Assembly: GCF_025118155.1 (NCBI RefSeq)
Contig: NW_026251399.1
Span: 124,001-188,000, forward strand
Direction: 5' to 3'
Length of the DNA: 64,000 nucleotides
Source: Cokeromyces recurvatus
Lineage: Eukaryota > Mucoromycota > Mucoromycetes > Mucorales > Mucoraceae
A program made the position numbers and the translations under genes. Positions 1-11,696 of the stretch are shown one piece after another. Position 1 is the stretch's first letter, and every line of letters starts with the position of its first letter. The notes below the pieces were generated by a model. It did not search any database and was not told the origin of the DNA. It saw nothing but the letters and a program-made list of their open reading frames with translations.

Positions 1-69
1 AACAATCTACTATTTCTTATATATTTTTGAAATTTATTTGTCCCTGAAAAAAGCAAAAAAAAAAAAAAA

Positions 70-593
70 ATGGATCGTAAATCTCGTACATCTCGTTCAG
101 CCACACTTGATGACACAAATGAGGAAGTTAATTTATGGAAGCAAACCTGTAATGCACTTTCTAAACTTGAAACAATACAAAATGATATTTCAAATATAGT
201 AAATGGTATAAATAAAATACATACTACCATTAATAACGAAGAAGGTAATATGATTTGGGAGGAAATAATTATTATATCAGACATTTACTTGTTGTGTGTT
301 ATAAAAAAAAAAAAAGAAATACAACCTTCAATTAGTACGAAATTAATCGAACATTATGAAGGGGGAATCGATCTATCTAATAACGAAGCAAAGTAAATAG
401 CTGTTATTATTATTCATTTTTCTCTCTCTCTTTTATATATGTATGTATATATCTCGTTTCTTACTTTGTCCTCCCTTTACTTCTAGAACTATACATGATA
501 TCATCGAGAAATTATCTGTTCTTATTGCATTAAGAAATGCATCAGAATATAACAACGGTAATTTAATTTTCATTTATATGCATTTATTTATTT

Positions 594-624
<31 letters not shown>

Positions 625-1130
625 GTAAATTTAGTTCTAGAACAAAAGAGAAAGAAACGAAGAATTGAACAAGATGAAATTAACTCCTTATCATTCAAGA
701 AAAGCAAAACGTAAATATAAAATAATTTAAAAAGTCAGTATGAGTAAATGAACAAAGAAAAAAAAAATAGGGAGGAATGGAGGAGGCCACTTTTATGATC
801 TGGTCTTTTCTATAACTCAGTTAAAATAATATAATAATGAATACAAAATTAAATATCTAGTGATAATAGAATTCTGACTAATGGAACCTCTGTTGCTGCT
901 AAACATCCTACACAAAAAGATAAAAATGAAGAATGGATACTTGCAATAGTCATAAGTTATCATATTGATACAAATAAGTAAATATATAGAAAAAAGAATA
1001 TAAAGATCAATATGGGATATTCATTCTTTTTTTTTTTTTTTTTCATTTACAAGATATCAAGTTGAAGACGTGGATCAAGATGAATTCGGTCAAAAGCAGT
1101 AAGGATAGAATTATATTGAATAATAATGAT

Positions 1131-1175
<45 letters not shown>

Positions 1176-1547
1176 ATTCATTTTTATTTATTTAGACGAT
1201 ATATGATACAGCCCCGAAATGTAATTCCTATTCCAAATATAGATGAAGCAAAAGAATTGACAGAATTAAATGCTGGACAAGATGTATTAGCATTGTATCC
1301 TGGTACAACATGCTTTTATAAAGCTAAAGTCATAACTCCACCATCCAAGGTAAATAGAAACAAATAGATGCAAAATATTAGAAAACTGCTGATATCCTTT
1401 TATTAGAATAAGGATATACAGTATACAAGCAATTATCAAGTACAATTCGAAGATGATAATAATGAATTCAAATATGTTATGCCAGAATATGTTCTTGAAA
1501 TCCCAAAATTTAAATACAATGTCGATGGTTCCAAATGGCGAATGTGA
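70..1547 (+). CDS. SGF29: SAGA-associated factor 29 (Sgf29), tandem Tudor histone reader
   Basis: Eight exons: 70-244, 317-392, 487-557, 635-710, 861-977, 1054-1098, 1196-1349, 1407-1547, giving 284 aa. The N-terminal half is helical and charged (about residues 20-140) with the family motif LIALRNASE near residue 100. The C-terminal half (about 155-284) is the SGF29 tandem Tudor domain: ILAIVISYH, then YQVEDVDQDEFG, then VLALYPGTTCFYKAKV, then YQVQFEDD. In this family the two Tyr of YPxTTxFY and the Phe of QFEDD form the aromatic cage for H3K4me2/3, and all are present. Sgf29 is a nuclear subunit of the SAGA/Gcn5 acetyltransferase module; that role is from family knowledge. The start is the ATG right after an A run; the protein ends a short tail after the Tudor domain. 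The intron between exons 6 and 7 is largely a 42-nt A run. Confidence 0.9.
1133..1174 (+). repeat. A(42) homopolymer inside an SGF29 intron
   Basis: Uninterrupted run of 42 A on the sense strand, filling about half of the intron between SGF29 exons 6 and 7. Confidence 0.95.
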
Positions 1548-4278
1548 TAATTTTATTCAATCAATGGATTTATACAATCCAAAAACACACACACACACAC
1601 ATAACAGACTTTCATCATTGCCTAATAATAGCATTTCTATTTTTCATTTAACTCTTCTATTATTTTGAATATGATCAATAAGACTCATATATACATATAT
1701 AAATACATATAAACTTATTAAGAATGAATGGATCTTTAAATAATCACTCTGAGGTAGCTTCAGTGACTAATATTCCTCTCTTGAACATTCAATTTCGTTC
1801 AAGGTTAACAATTGGCCAGCAGTCTTAATAGAAAATAACTACTTAAAACTATGGTTCACAATAAAGATGATCTGCGTCTTGTCTCTAAAGTAGTAGTCAT
1901 GAAGAAGACGAAATTGGTACAAATATCTTGTTTGGAATATCCTTTCTATTCAATAACAAGACAAGATCTTCTTTAGTGGATAAAAATGCAGAACCGAAAG
2001 ATAGGTATTTCTATGAATAACAAACTATTTCTGATGGTACTCTTGAAATGGCCTACTTCATGTATAATGGTAATACAACATCATCACTGTTAACGATGAA
2101 GGATATGCTAAAGTAGATCACCCATTTGGAAGAAGGCATCTGAACTTATGAACAAGATTCAAAAGCAATCCTATATAGAAACTAAATGAACAACCAACAC
2201 GTTATGTCATATTCAATATGTATACCATTTAAGGTAATCGTTTGGAACTGCTACGAATAATAAATGTGTCTAAAGGTTATGGATGCAGAGCACGGAGGTT
2301 TAATAAAACCCCTTTCTCCCTCCTCCTTATCACCCTACAGTAAGTAAATAAGGACGATTCTATCTTGCTAAAGATAATCTTCTATGTCTCGAGCATAAAA
2401 AAGAAAAGTCATATCTGAAATGCTCAACAAATAAAAAGTTGCGTTGCTATTGGAGAAAGTACGTTATTCTACTTGTAACTTTGTCTAAAATAAGATACAT
2501 TCTTCTCTAATGGTTCTTTTATATAAATATATAAATATGTTCCTTTTGTCCCTATATTTTTTAAATGCATGTCTTTTTAATTTATGTACATTTAAAATTA
2601 AGCACTTTAATTGATTTAATGATTTGCATAATATCTATTAATTCTTCTGACTTTTGTTTTCATTATTCTAACCAATCTCGGTGACATGATCTCACGTATA
2701 GGATTGGTTGAACATGTTTAACTTATTTTTATCAACATACATATAAACCCTTCTGCGGTAATAATTAAAGTAAAGTATATTTTATTAAGAAAAAAAAAAG
2801 TAAAAGACGAAAGTTAAAGCACTTTAATAATGTCCTCATTATAAACACATTAGTACCAAGAGTTAAGCTCCTGGTCGGATAATATGTAATGCTTATATGT
2901 CTATCTTAAAAATGAATGCACAGAGCTAATCGAATCATCCAAAAAATAATAATAATAGTAAAACTACAAGTGTTACTATTTTTAATCGTAAAAAGTTAAG
3001 CTAAACCCTGGAAGATGACTTTAATATATGTCAAAAAAAGAAAAAAAGAACAAAAGAAAGGAAAAGAAAAAAAAGAAAAGAAAGGTATTTGCATGTGATC
3101 TTGGTATAAAAAAATGCGTCTCCTTTTTCTTCTGTCAAAATGACTTTATAATCTCCTTTTTTTTTTTAATTATGTAAAACTTATGGCTTGAATAACTAAT
3201 ATCTAGGATAATTCTGCTTTGATCATTTTCATTTGTTGAATATAATACAATTAAAAGAGAAAAGAGTCATGAACCAAGGAGGAAAAAAAAAAAAAAATTG
3301 CCTAAAAATAGTATTTTTTTTTCAATTTTATAAATCTGCTGATCGAGCTCAGCACTATAGAAGTGGAACTTGTTAAATTTGATTATTGATATGTATAGTA
3401 ATATCTCCGAAAAAGATATATTATTTCTTCATGTGTTGTATTTTTTTTTTTTTAAAAAAAAGAAAAAAAGAAAAAAAGAAAAAAAAAATAGCTCTTCTTT
3501 TAAGGAATAGTATGAATAGATGTCATTATTATTATTAATAGTAACAATATTACTTATTTCAACTAACAGTATACGAATTTGTTTCTTAACTTTAAATGCT
3601 AGTAGTAGTCTGCTCATATTCTTTCTCCTCTCCTTTTCATCATTACTATCCTACGCTTAAGAAAAAAAAAAGAAGCTATTTTATTGCTGATCTTCTTTAC
3701 TACTATTTTGATGATAAAATATGACTTCATATGATAATAACACAGCCACCAGGTTATTATTAGTACCGCTATGAGAGAGGAGATTTATTGTTGCATGCAG
3801 ATCAACATACATTTAATACATTTAATAAAAAAAAAGTTGTCATAGAAACATGATAATTTAATTACCATATATGGCTTTTTTAAACTAAAAATAGTAGTAG
3901 AAGAGTATTCGTTGTCATCAAGTTAAACTATTCTCTTATTTGTTACAAAAGGAATAAATGTGTAGTATTAATTTATCTCTATTATTATTATGTAATAAGA
4001 CTTGAGGGGAGGAAAAAAAAAAAAAAAAAAAAGAGAAAGAGAGAGGAATAAAGCATCAAATACATTAATTTCTTTTTAACTAAAATGTCTTATTTTTCCT
4101 CTTTCAAGACGCTATAAAAGAATAGGATAGAGATGCATATTAAACTTCTTTTTTTTTTTTTTTTTTTTTTTTTGCATCCAAAATAAATAAATAATAAATG
4201 ACTTTGTGCTATTAAAAGATTTTTTCTTTTCCTTTTCTATATTTATAAATAAATATTTTATTTTTCACCGGGACTTGA
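1548..4278. other. 2.7 kb intergenic region, possible decayed coding patch at its left end
   Basis: No intact gene seen. The part at about 1750-2480 is less monotonous than the rest and holds a coding-like frame broken by stops (see findings). From about 2500 on the sequence is AT-rich with many short A or T runs and no tRNA-like or repeat signal. An 8-bp inverted repeat containing CCAAT/ATTGG (2670-2677 and 2702-2709) is present but could be chance. Confidence 0.6.
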
Positions 4279-5256
4279 ATGAAGAAATTGTCTCAAACAG
4301 CGCCCTTAAAAGTAATTCAAATAAAAGATAAAGTCAGGCAACAACAAGAAGGTAATTCCTAAAAGAAAAGGAAAAGAAAAAAGGAAAAAGAGAAATAAAC
4401 ACTATTTTTTTTTCTCTTTACATATTAGTTCAACTTCATATTCATGATCCTATCTTTATTCATCAAAAAAGAAATAAAAAATTACAATTATTAAACCAAT
4501 TGAGTCAATTAGAACTTTTATTAGAAAAGAAGAATAGACTCGAGATTTGGAAATCAAAAAGAGAAATAAAGAACATGGACTCCACATTACAAGTAAATTA
4601 AAGGATTTAACATTATGGTTTTTATATATATATATGTATTTGCGTCAATAGAGACTTTATCAAATCGTAAGCAGGACTCAAGTCAGCACTCTACGACAAG
4701 ACATTTTATTACAAGATAAAGAGTTTAGAATAAAGTTGAAACAACTTTACCCAAGAGTGTTTGTCTTATTATCAGATGATGATTTTGGTCAGCAGCAGCA
4801 GTTACAACAATACCAGTCACTTTCTCATCTAAATGAATTATATGTTATTGCTACTAGATTTTATTATCATTTAAATTCATCAAATCATCAATATATTCCT
4901 TATCAATTAGCATTATTATATGTAAAAAGAAAAAAACAACAATGATATAAATGTATATACACTATTTTAAATGTTAATCTTATTTATACAAAGCAATGTA
5001 TTAATAGACAAGGAGTTCATTTTATCAATTATAAACTAAAGATTGAACAAAGATTTGATAAAGTTAAACAAGTAACCAAAACGAAAGACGATCAACTTGA
5101 ATCAAATCAGATTTCATGGTAATAATCAAAATAATAATCAAGCTGACACTATTTACTTATCATATTCTATTATAAAGGTTGAAATCTTTAGCTTTAGACA
5201 TTATTATGCAAATAATAATTAGTATCTATAAATATGATACATTTTTTAATAACTAA
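4279..5256 (+). CDS. Unrecognised protein with predicted coiled coil, 236 aa
   Basis: Five exons (4279-4351, 4429-4592, 4652-4921, 4994-5118, 5178-5256) join in frame to 236 codons. I do not recognise the family. Residues about 35-80 are Leu/Lys/Glu/Gln-rich with heptad-like spacing (QLLNQLSQLELLLEKKNRL) and look like a coiled coil, followed by a second helical, basic segment (about 80-110). The middle contains a hydrophobic patch ending in YIPYQLALLY, split by an intron, then INRQGVHFINYKLKIEQRF. There is no signal peptide or clear membrane segment. The start is the first ATG in frame after a T-rich leader; the stop follows a short AT-rich exon, so the last exon is the least certain part. 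It could be a subunit of a coiled-coil complex (kinetochore or trafficking type), but nothing here proves that. Confidence 0.7.
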
Positions 5257-5446
5257 ATTCCCGTGAAGTAAACTTTACTTGTTATAAGAGAAACGACCGT
5301 GGAAAAAAAAAAGAATTGTATACTATAACATGTTACTTGAATATAACACAGATTTTTTTTTTTTTTTTTTTTTGTGAATACTATAAATAATAATAATTCT
5401 TTTTCTTTTCTTATCGTCCTTTCTCTTATTCTTTTGTTAAATAATA

Positions 5447-6390
5447 ATGTCTCCTCCTCCTCCTCCTCAAGAACCTACTTCTGTTCTACTTTCTACTACT
5501 ACAAAGGACAATGCTTCCTCTACTGTGGATAGTAAATTTACCTTGAATGATCTTATTAAATCTATTCATGATGTTTTAGGTGACGAAGGTCTGGATTCGG
5601 AACGTATTGACCCTCAGAGAATTATTGAGTTAATGGAAAGATATAGCTCTAATGCTGCCGATTGGAATAAATATACATTATTTGATCATTCAAGAGCATA
5701 TACTCGTAACTTGGTTGATGATGGAAATGGAAAGGTATATACACATGTGTTTATATAAAGTCCATTTAACTTACTTGTATTATTATCTGTAGTTTAATTT
5801 GATGATTTTAGCTTGGAGCAAAGGTCAAAAGAGGTAAATTGTTTCATCATCCTACTTTAAACACAACTAATTCCTTTTATAGTCCAATTCATGATCATGC
5901 AGGTTCTCATTGTGTTATGAAAGTACTTGACGGAGAATTAAAAGAAACACTATTCCATTGGCCATCTACGTCAGCTGACAATGATGATAATAACCAACCT
6001 GTTTTTATGGATATTACAGCCAATGAGTCATCAAAGTCAGGTTCTTCTTTGTCAAACACAAATACTATTCAACAACAGCAACAACCATTGACTGTCTTAA
6101 AAGATACTATATATCAGCCTAATCAAGTTACATATGTACATGGTAATATACCCTACATAACTCTTATCTATAATAATAATAATATTTTTTTTCTTTTTTC
6201 TATATAAAAAAAAAAAAAAGATAAAATAGGCTTACATCGTATTTCTAATCCAAACAAAGAATGTGGGGCTGTTTCACTTCATTTATATACTCCTCCATAC
6301 AAAATGTGTAAAACATTTGAAGAGAACACAGGCAGAGCAAGATGTAGTGGTATTTGCTCTTTTTATTCTATTGGTGGAAATCGTGTTTAA
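5447..6390 (+). CDS. CDO1: Cysteine dioxygenase type I
   Basis: Four exons (5447-5734, 5793-5833, 5883-6142, 6230-6390), 249 aa. The enzyme oxidises L-cysteine to cysteine sulfinate with a mononuclear Fe(II), the entry step of cysteine catabolism in the cytosol. The cupin core is clear: SPIHDHAGSHC (about residues 110-120) supplies two His ligands and the Cys that in the animal enzyme is cross-linked to a Tyr; HGLHRISN (about 196) supplies the third His; the partner Tyr lies in SLHLYTPPYKMC. An Asn/Ser/Gln-rich loop of about 55 residues sits between the first and second motifs and is longer than usual. The N-terminus (MSPPPPPQEP...) is low complexity. The neighbours show no sulfur-metabolism context. 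Confidence 0.93.
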
Positions 6391-7302
6391 CAAAAAAAAA
6401 ATTAATAAAAATTCTATCCTGCAAACACATATTATATTTATAATAAATACAAACATTTTTGTTAAATAAAGAAAGTATTAAAAATAAAAATAAAGGAAAG
6501 AAAGAAAGAAAGAAATAGGGCTGTGTTCGTTTTATGCTTTGTCTTTAATAAAGAAGATTATCCACTTAATTGCAAGAAAAATGGTGAAATCAATATTTAT
6601 TTTAATTGGTTCATTCATATTACACAAATAGTAAGAGAAAATAATAGTGTTATTTTAGTGAAAGAATGCATGACACTATTATTTCAAAAGGCTGTATGAA
6701 TCATCTTTAATTTTTACTGTAGTAAGGTTTAATTTTTATTTTATTTTGAATTGAATCATGTTCAAGGTACGATGATAACACTTCTCTGTATGTATTTATT
6801 ATTATTATTATTATGATAAGGAGTATTTCTTTTATAAATGTGTTGCTCATATACACTGCTTAATTTAAATACTAATCAAGCTCTGTAGATAAGATCAACA
6901 ATTAAGCTTTGATATAGTAGAGAAAATTCTATGGCTGATACTCTCTATTAAAAAACTTAATTTTGTCTTTTCCTTGCTTTTGATCTATTGCCATTGGGTT
7001 CAAATGTATCTCTTTCTTTTAACACAGCAGTAATTATATATATATATATACATACACACAAAAGGAAGCTTATAGAAACTGAAAAGACTATAACAATCAA
7101 AATCTGATTGACATTAATCCAACATTATTATTTTTAATTATGAAATCAAATTTCAAAATAGTGTCATTGTCAACAGCTTTATTTTATAATTATTAAAGTA
7201 GAATAGATGTAACACATAAAAATCATTTTTTTTTCTCCTTAATTTTAATACAAGTATTTATATGTATTTTATTATATATTATTATTAGTAGGAGACCTAC
7301 CA
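6391..7302. other. Intergenic region between convergent genes
   Basis: No gene seen. Contains ATT and TA microsatellites (about 6790-6815 and 7030-7055) and an 11-bp perfect inverted repeat (6640-6650 / 6673-6683, 22-nt loop). 3' ends of CDO1 and of the SR-protein gene must lie here. Confidence 0.6.
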
Positions 7303-8431
7303 TTATTCCTGATTGTTATTTTCTACTACATTTGATAATTGTTCGGGTTGTTGTTGTTGGTCTGTTTGAATGGCTGGCTGTTCTTCTGATGGATTATTAT
7401 TATTATTAGGTTGCTCGACTACTTGTGATTCAGCTGGAATATCTCCGCGTGGAGATGGGGAGCGACTATGTCTTCTAGGAGAACGACTATTGTCTCTTGG
7501 AAGAGGTGAACGTGAGCGACTATATCCTCTTGGGGGAGGGGAGCGACTATAACCTCTGGGAGGGGGTGAACGACTATATCTTCTAGGAGAACGACTATAG
7601 TCTCTTGGAGGAGGTGAACGACTATATCTTCTAGGAGAGCGACTATAACTACGTCCACGACGATCATCATAAGGAGATCTAGAACGTGAATAACTACGTC
7701 CTCTTCTAGAATAATGACGTGAACTATATCTATCAGGAGTGCGACTACGTGATCGATATCTATCTCTTCTATAATCGCGTCTTGGTCTAAATAAATAAAC
7801 AAAACAGAACAAAAACCAGTTTTTTATAAATAAATTGTATATAATTTTTTAACAATTAAAATAGAATAAAATAAAAATAAAAATAAAACCTCATTCTCTG
7901 CCTCTGTTGATTTACTTCCGTATAATATGAAGATGCCTTTATAAACTTCCTTCCTTTTAAAATGAAAAAAAAAGAAAAAAACTTTACCTTTTACAATCAC
8001 GAGCCCAATGACCTTCTTCACCGCAATTATAGCAAGTAGTATCATTATATCTACGAGGAGTTCCCTTTGCTTTCTCAACTACAATACGAGTGCCATCAAT
8101 ATCCTATCAATCAACAACAACAACAAAAAAAAGTTAATATTTTGTTTTAATAGAATTTACATACTCTATTTTATACTTACAAGACCATCCGTGTCTCTAA
8201 TAGCATCATAAGCATCTTCAGGATCTTCAAATTCAACAAATCCAAAGGCTAAAAGTATCCCAGTCAATTATTCTATCCTCTTTATTTTTTTATTTTTTTT
8301 TGAATGCACTTACAATATCGTGTTCCTCTCTTTATTTGACAGTTAATAATCCTACCATACTTGTAAAATATATCTTCCAAATCTCTATCATCAAAATTGT
8401 ATGATGGTAAACGTCCAACAAAGATAGACAT
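7303..8431 (-). CDS. SR-family splicing factor: RRM, CCHC zinc knuckle, RS domain
   Basis: Four exons on the minus strand (8431-8314, 8248-8181, 8103-7988, 7786-7303), 261 aa. The N-terminal RRM begins at once (MSIFVGRLPSYNF, RNP2 = IFVGRL) and RNP1 (AFGFVEF) spans the exon 1/2 join. A CCHC zinc knuckle follows (CYNCGEEGHWARDC). The C-terminal half is an RS domain with many RSR, RSYSRS and repeated RYSRSPPPR/GYSRSPPPR units, ending in a Gln/Asn-rich tail. This order (RRM, knuckle, RS) is that of SRSF7 / plant RSZ proteins, nuclear pre-mRNA splicing and export factors. The RS repeats are internally repetitive DNA, so copy number may vary. Transcribed away from GlyRS from a shared 0.6 kb promoter region. 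Confidence 0.9.
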
Positions 8432-9053
8432 TATAGGATCGTTTTATATATTATAGAAAAAGAAAAAAAGAAAAAGAAAAGAAAAAAGAAGAAAAAAGAA
8501 GAATATTAAAAAAAAAAAAAGTGATAACAGTAGTTGTTTTTTATATGTGTATAAATATATATTTGTTTTAAATAGCCGATGATTGGGCCTATTACAATGA
8601 ATTTCATGTTTCTATACTTTTCCAAAAAAAGGGAATTTTCATGATAAAACCTTGCTAATCATGTTGTCTTCTAATGAAGTTGTTATTCATTTATTCATTT
8701 ATTTATTTATGTGTTACCCAATAAACCTTTAATCCTGTCAAGTAATAAAAAATTTTTATGCAATTAAAAAGACTTATATGACTGCTATTCTATTTCTTCT
8801 TGTTATCATGAATAGTACTACTTTAAACACAATAACAAAGTTGTTGCTTTACACTGAAACTATGATTTAATTCTAATTGTAATAATAATTTAAGGCTTCT
8901 TCTTCTCTCGTCAATTCAAAGCCACAACACAAATTTTTTTTTTTTTTTTATATATGTATATTAGTGTATAACCCCGAACAAGCTATTTTACAAAACAACA
9001 GATATTCATACACATCTATTTTTTTTTTTCCTTATTTATTATATACAGATAAA
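8432..9053. promoter_or_regulatory. Divergent promoter region, SR protein / GlyRS
   Basis: Only non-coding AT-rich sequence between two divergently transcribed housekeeping genes, with A/T runs near 8510 and 8935-8950. No TATA box is obvious. The last 150 bases on the plus strand stay open in frame with the GlyRS start (see findings). Confidence 0.5.
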
Positions 9054-11378
9054 ATGGCCTCTTCTGTTAAGTTTGATAGAGCTGCCCTTGAGGTACTTTT
9101 AACTCACCCACTCACTTACACACATATATACATATATATATATATATACATTGCAACTCTCATTAACGTGTCAACTCTAATGTAGCAACTTGTTACTAAA
9201 CGTTTCTTTTACGCACCTTCTTTTCAAATTTACGGTGGTAATATACATATTTATGTATTTATTTATATATTTATATAGTTGATTTATTCTAAAATTATTT
9301 CTCTCTTTCTTTCTCTTTCTCTTTTTTTTTTTTTTTTCCTTGTTAAGGTGTTGCCGGTCTTTATGATTTCGGTCCTACAGGTTGTGCTCTTTTAAACAAC
9401 ATCATTTCTCTCTGGAGACAACATTTCGTCTTGGAAGAAGAAATGCTCGAAGTTGACACAACAATCATGACAACTTATGATGTTCTTAAAACTTCCGGTC
9501 ATGTTGATAAATTCGCTGATTTTATGTGTAAGGATTTAAAGAATGGTGAAATCTTTAGAGCTGATCATGTTATCGAGGCTGTCCTTGAAGCTCGTCTTCA
9601 AGGTGATAAGGAAGCTAGAGCTGCCAAGGCTGGTAAGAGTGCCGAAGAAATTGCTGCTGAAGCTGCTGAAGCTGCTAAAGCTGCTGACAAGAAGAAGAAG
9701 AAGAAGAAGGGTACTGTAGTAGCCGTTGAATTGGCTGATGACGTTCGTCAAGCTTATGAAGAATGTTTGGCTCAAATTGATAATTACAGTGGTGAACAAT
9801 TAGCTGAGATCATGAAGAAATTTGATATTCGTTCTCCAGAAACGGGTAATGAACTTTCTGAACCAAAGGAATTTAACTTGATGTTTGAATCCTTGATTGG
9901 TCCTACTGGTCAACTTAAGGGGTAATTATTATACAAGATGATAGGCGATTGTTAACTAACTTGTATTTTTTTTTCTCTGTTATTGTCTGCCTTCTTTTAT
10001 ATATATATATATATATTTGTGTGTGTATCATTTTTATTATTATAGTTTCTTGCGTCCTGAAACTGCTCAAGGTCAATTCCTTAACTTTAAGAAACTTCTT
10101 GAATTCAACAATGAAAAGATGCCTTTTGCTTCTGCTCAAGTGGGTCGTTCTTTCCGTAACGAAATCTCCCCTCGTTCTGGTCTTTTACGTGTTCGGTAAG
10201 TATTTACAAGAGAGAATATATACTCTCTAACTAACTATCTATCCATCTCTTTTTTATTCTATATAAATGCAATATATAGTGAATTCACAATGGCTGAAAT
10301 TGAACATTATGTTGATCCTGAAAACAAAAATCATCCTAAATTTGAAGATGTCAAACATGTTGTTTTGACATTATTACCCAAGGACGTTCAAATGAGCGGA
10401 AAGACAGATACAATTGAAATGTCGATTGGAGAAGCCGTTGAAAAGAAGATTGTCGATAACCAAACCTTGGGTTATTTCCTTGCCCGTATTTACCTCTTCT
10501 TGGATAAGATTGGTATTAAGCGTGAACGTCTTCGTTTCCGTCAACATATGGATAATGAAATGGCTCACTATGCTTGTGACTGTTGGGATGCTGAAATTCA
10601 TACTAGTTACGGTTGGATCGAATGCGTTGGTTGTGCTGATCGTTCTGCTTATGATCTCTCTGTTCACTCTAAGCGTACTGGTGAAAAGTTGGTGGTCCGT
10701 GAACAACTTCCTGAACCTCGTACTATTGAATGCTGGCAAGTTGAGATCAACAAAAAGACATTTGGTCCCAAGTTCAAGAAGGACGCTAAGGCTGTTGAAG
10801 AGGCTCTCATGGCCTTATCCGATGACCAATACGCTGAATTGGCCAAGTCCATGGAGGCCAAGGGTACTGGCTCTATCAACGTAAATGGTCAATCCATGGA
10901 AATCGCTCAAGAGAACGCTACTATCAAACGTGGTACTGTCACTGAATATGTACGTGAATATGTTCCTAACGTCATCGAACCTTCCTTTGGTATCGGTCGT
11001 ATCCTCTATTCTCTCTTGGAACATGTCTGGTGGGTACGTGAAGATGATGAAGCCCGTAATGTCCTCTCTTTCCCCGCTGCTGTCGCTCCCTTCAAGTGTT
11101 GTATCTTGCCTCTCTCTGGTAATGCTGTCTTTGAACCCTTTGTTCGTAAATATGCCAAGGAGCTTCGTAAGGCTGGTGTCTCTCTTCGTACTGATGATAG
11201 TAAAGCTTCTATCGGTCGTCGTTATGCTCGTAATGATGAACTCGGTATCCCTTATGCTATCACTATCGATTTCGATACCGTCAAGGATGGTACCGTCACT
11301 CTTCGTGAACGTGATTCTACAAAACAAATTCGTGACTCCTTTGAAAATATTTTGAAGATTCTTGTCAATGAAAATTAG
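9054..11378 (+). CDS. GRS1: Glycyl-tRNA synthetase (class II)
   Basis: Five exons (9054-9092, 9186-9237, 9348-9921, 10046-10195, 10280-11378), 637 aa. It charges tRNA-Gly with glycine. Class II signatures: [13 protein letters not shown] near the N-terminus, motif 2 [17 protein letters not shown] split by an intron, motif 3 in FGIGRILY, and a C-terminal anticodon-binding domain (from [11 protein letters not shown]). There is no WHEP domain. An Ala/Lys-rich stretch ([18 protein letters not shown]) occupies an insertion region of the catalytic domain. Codon use in the last exon is less AT-rich than the neighbours (many GTC, CTC, CGT), as expected for a highly expressed gene. The start is the first in-frame ATG; the frame remains open upstream without an ATG, so a longer organellar form is possible. 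Confidence 0.95.
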
Positions 11379-11696
11379 AGATATACATACAAATAAATAA
11401 ATAAATATTTATATATATATATAAAAAAAAAAGAAATGAGATCTTTGTTTATTTATACTACATAATTGAATATGTATACATATATATGTATAAAAATATA
11501 TACTGGCTAATAATGAATATATTTATATAAAAAAAAAGGGGGTCAACTAATTAATCAATCAATCAATCCATAATAGATGATAGTAGTGTATATTCAAAAG
11601 ACGAATGGAAAGGGAGGGGGAGAGAGGGGGGGGGGGGAAGGGAAGTGTGTGTGTGTGTGTGGGAGAGAGAGGGATGATAAATAATAGATAGAATTT
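11379..11696. repeat. 3' intergenic region with G-rich and TG tract
   Basis: Convergent intergenic space between GlyRS and SSD1. At 11607-11673 lies a purine tract with a run of 12 G (11626-11637), then a TG repeat (about 11645-11660) and GGGAGAGAGAGGG. It stands out strongly from the AT-rich surroundings. Confidence 0.9.

Noticed and set aside
7370..7802. Repetitive open frames opposite to and overlapping the SR-protein RS domain
   Set aside because: They are by-products of the repeated RS codons; the RS frame is explained by the RRM and zinc-knuckle exons.
10374..11355. Long open frames on both strands overlapping the last GlyRS exon
   Set aside because: Shadows caused by biased codon use of the highly expressed GlyRS gene; no homology-like content.
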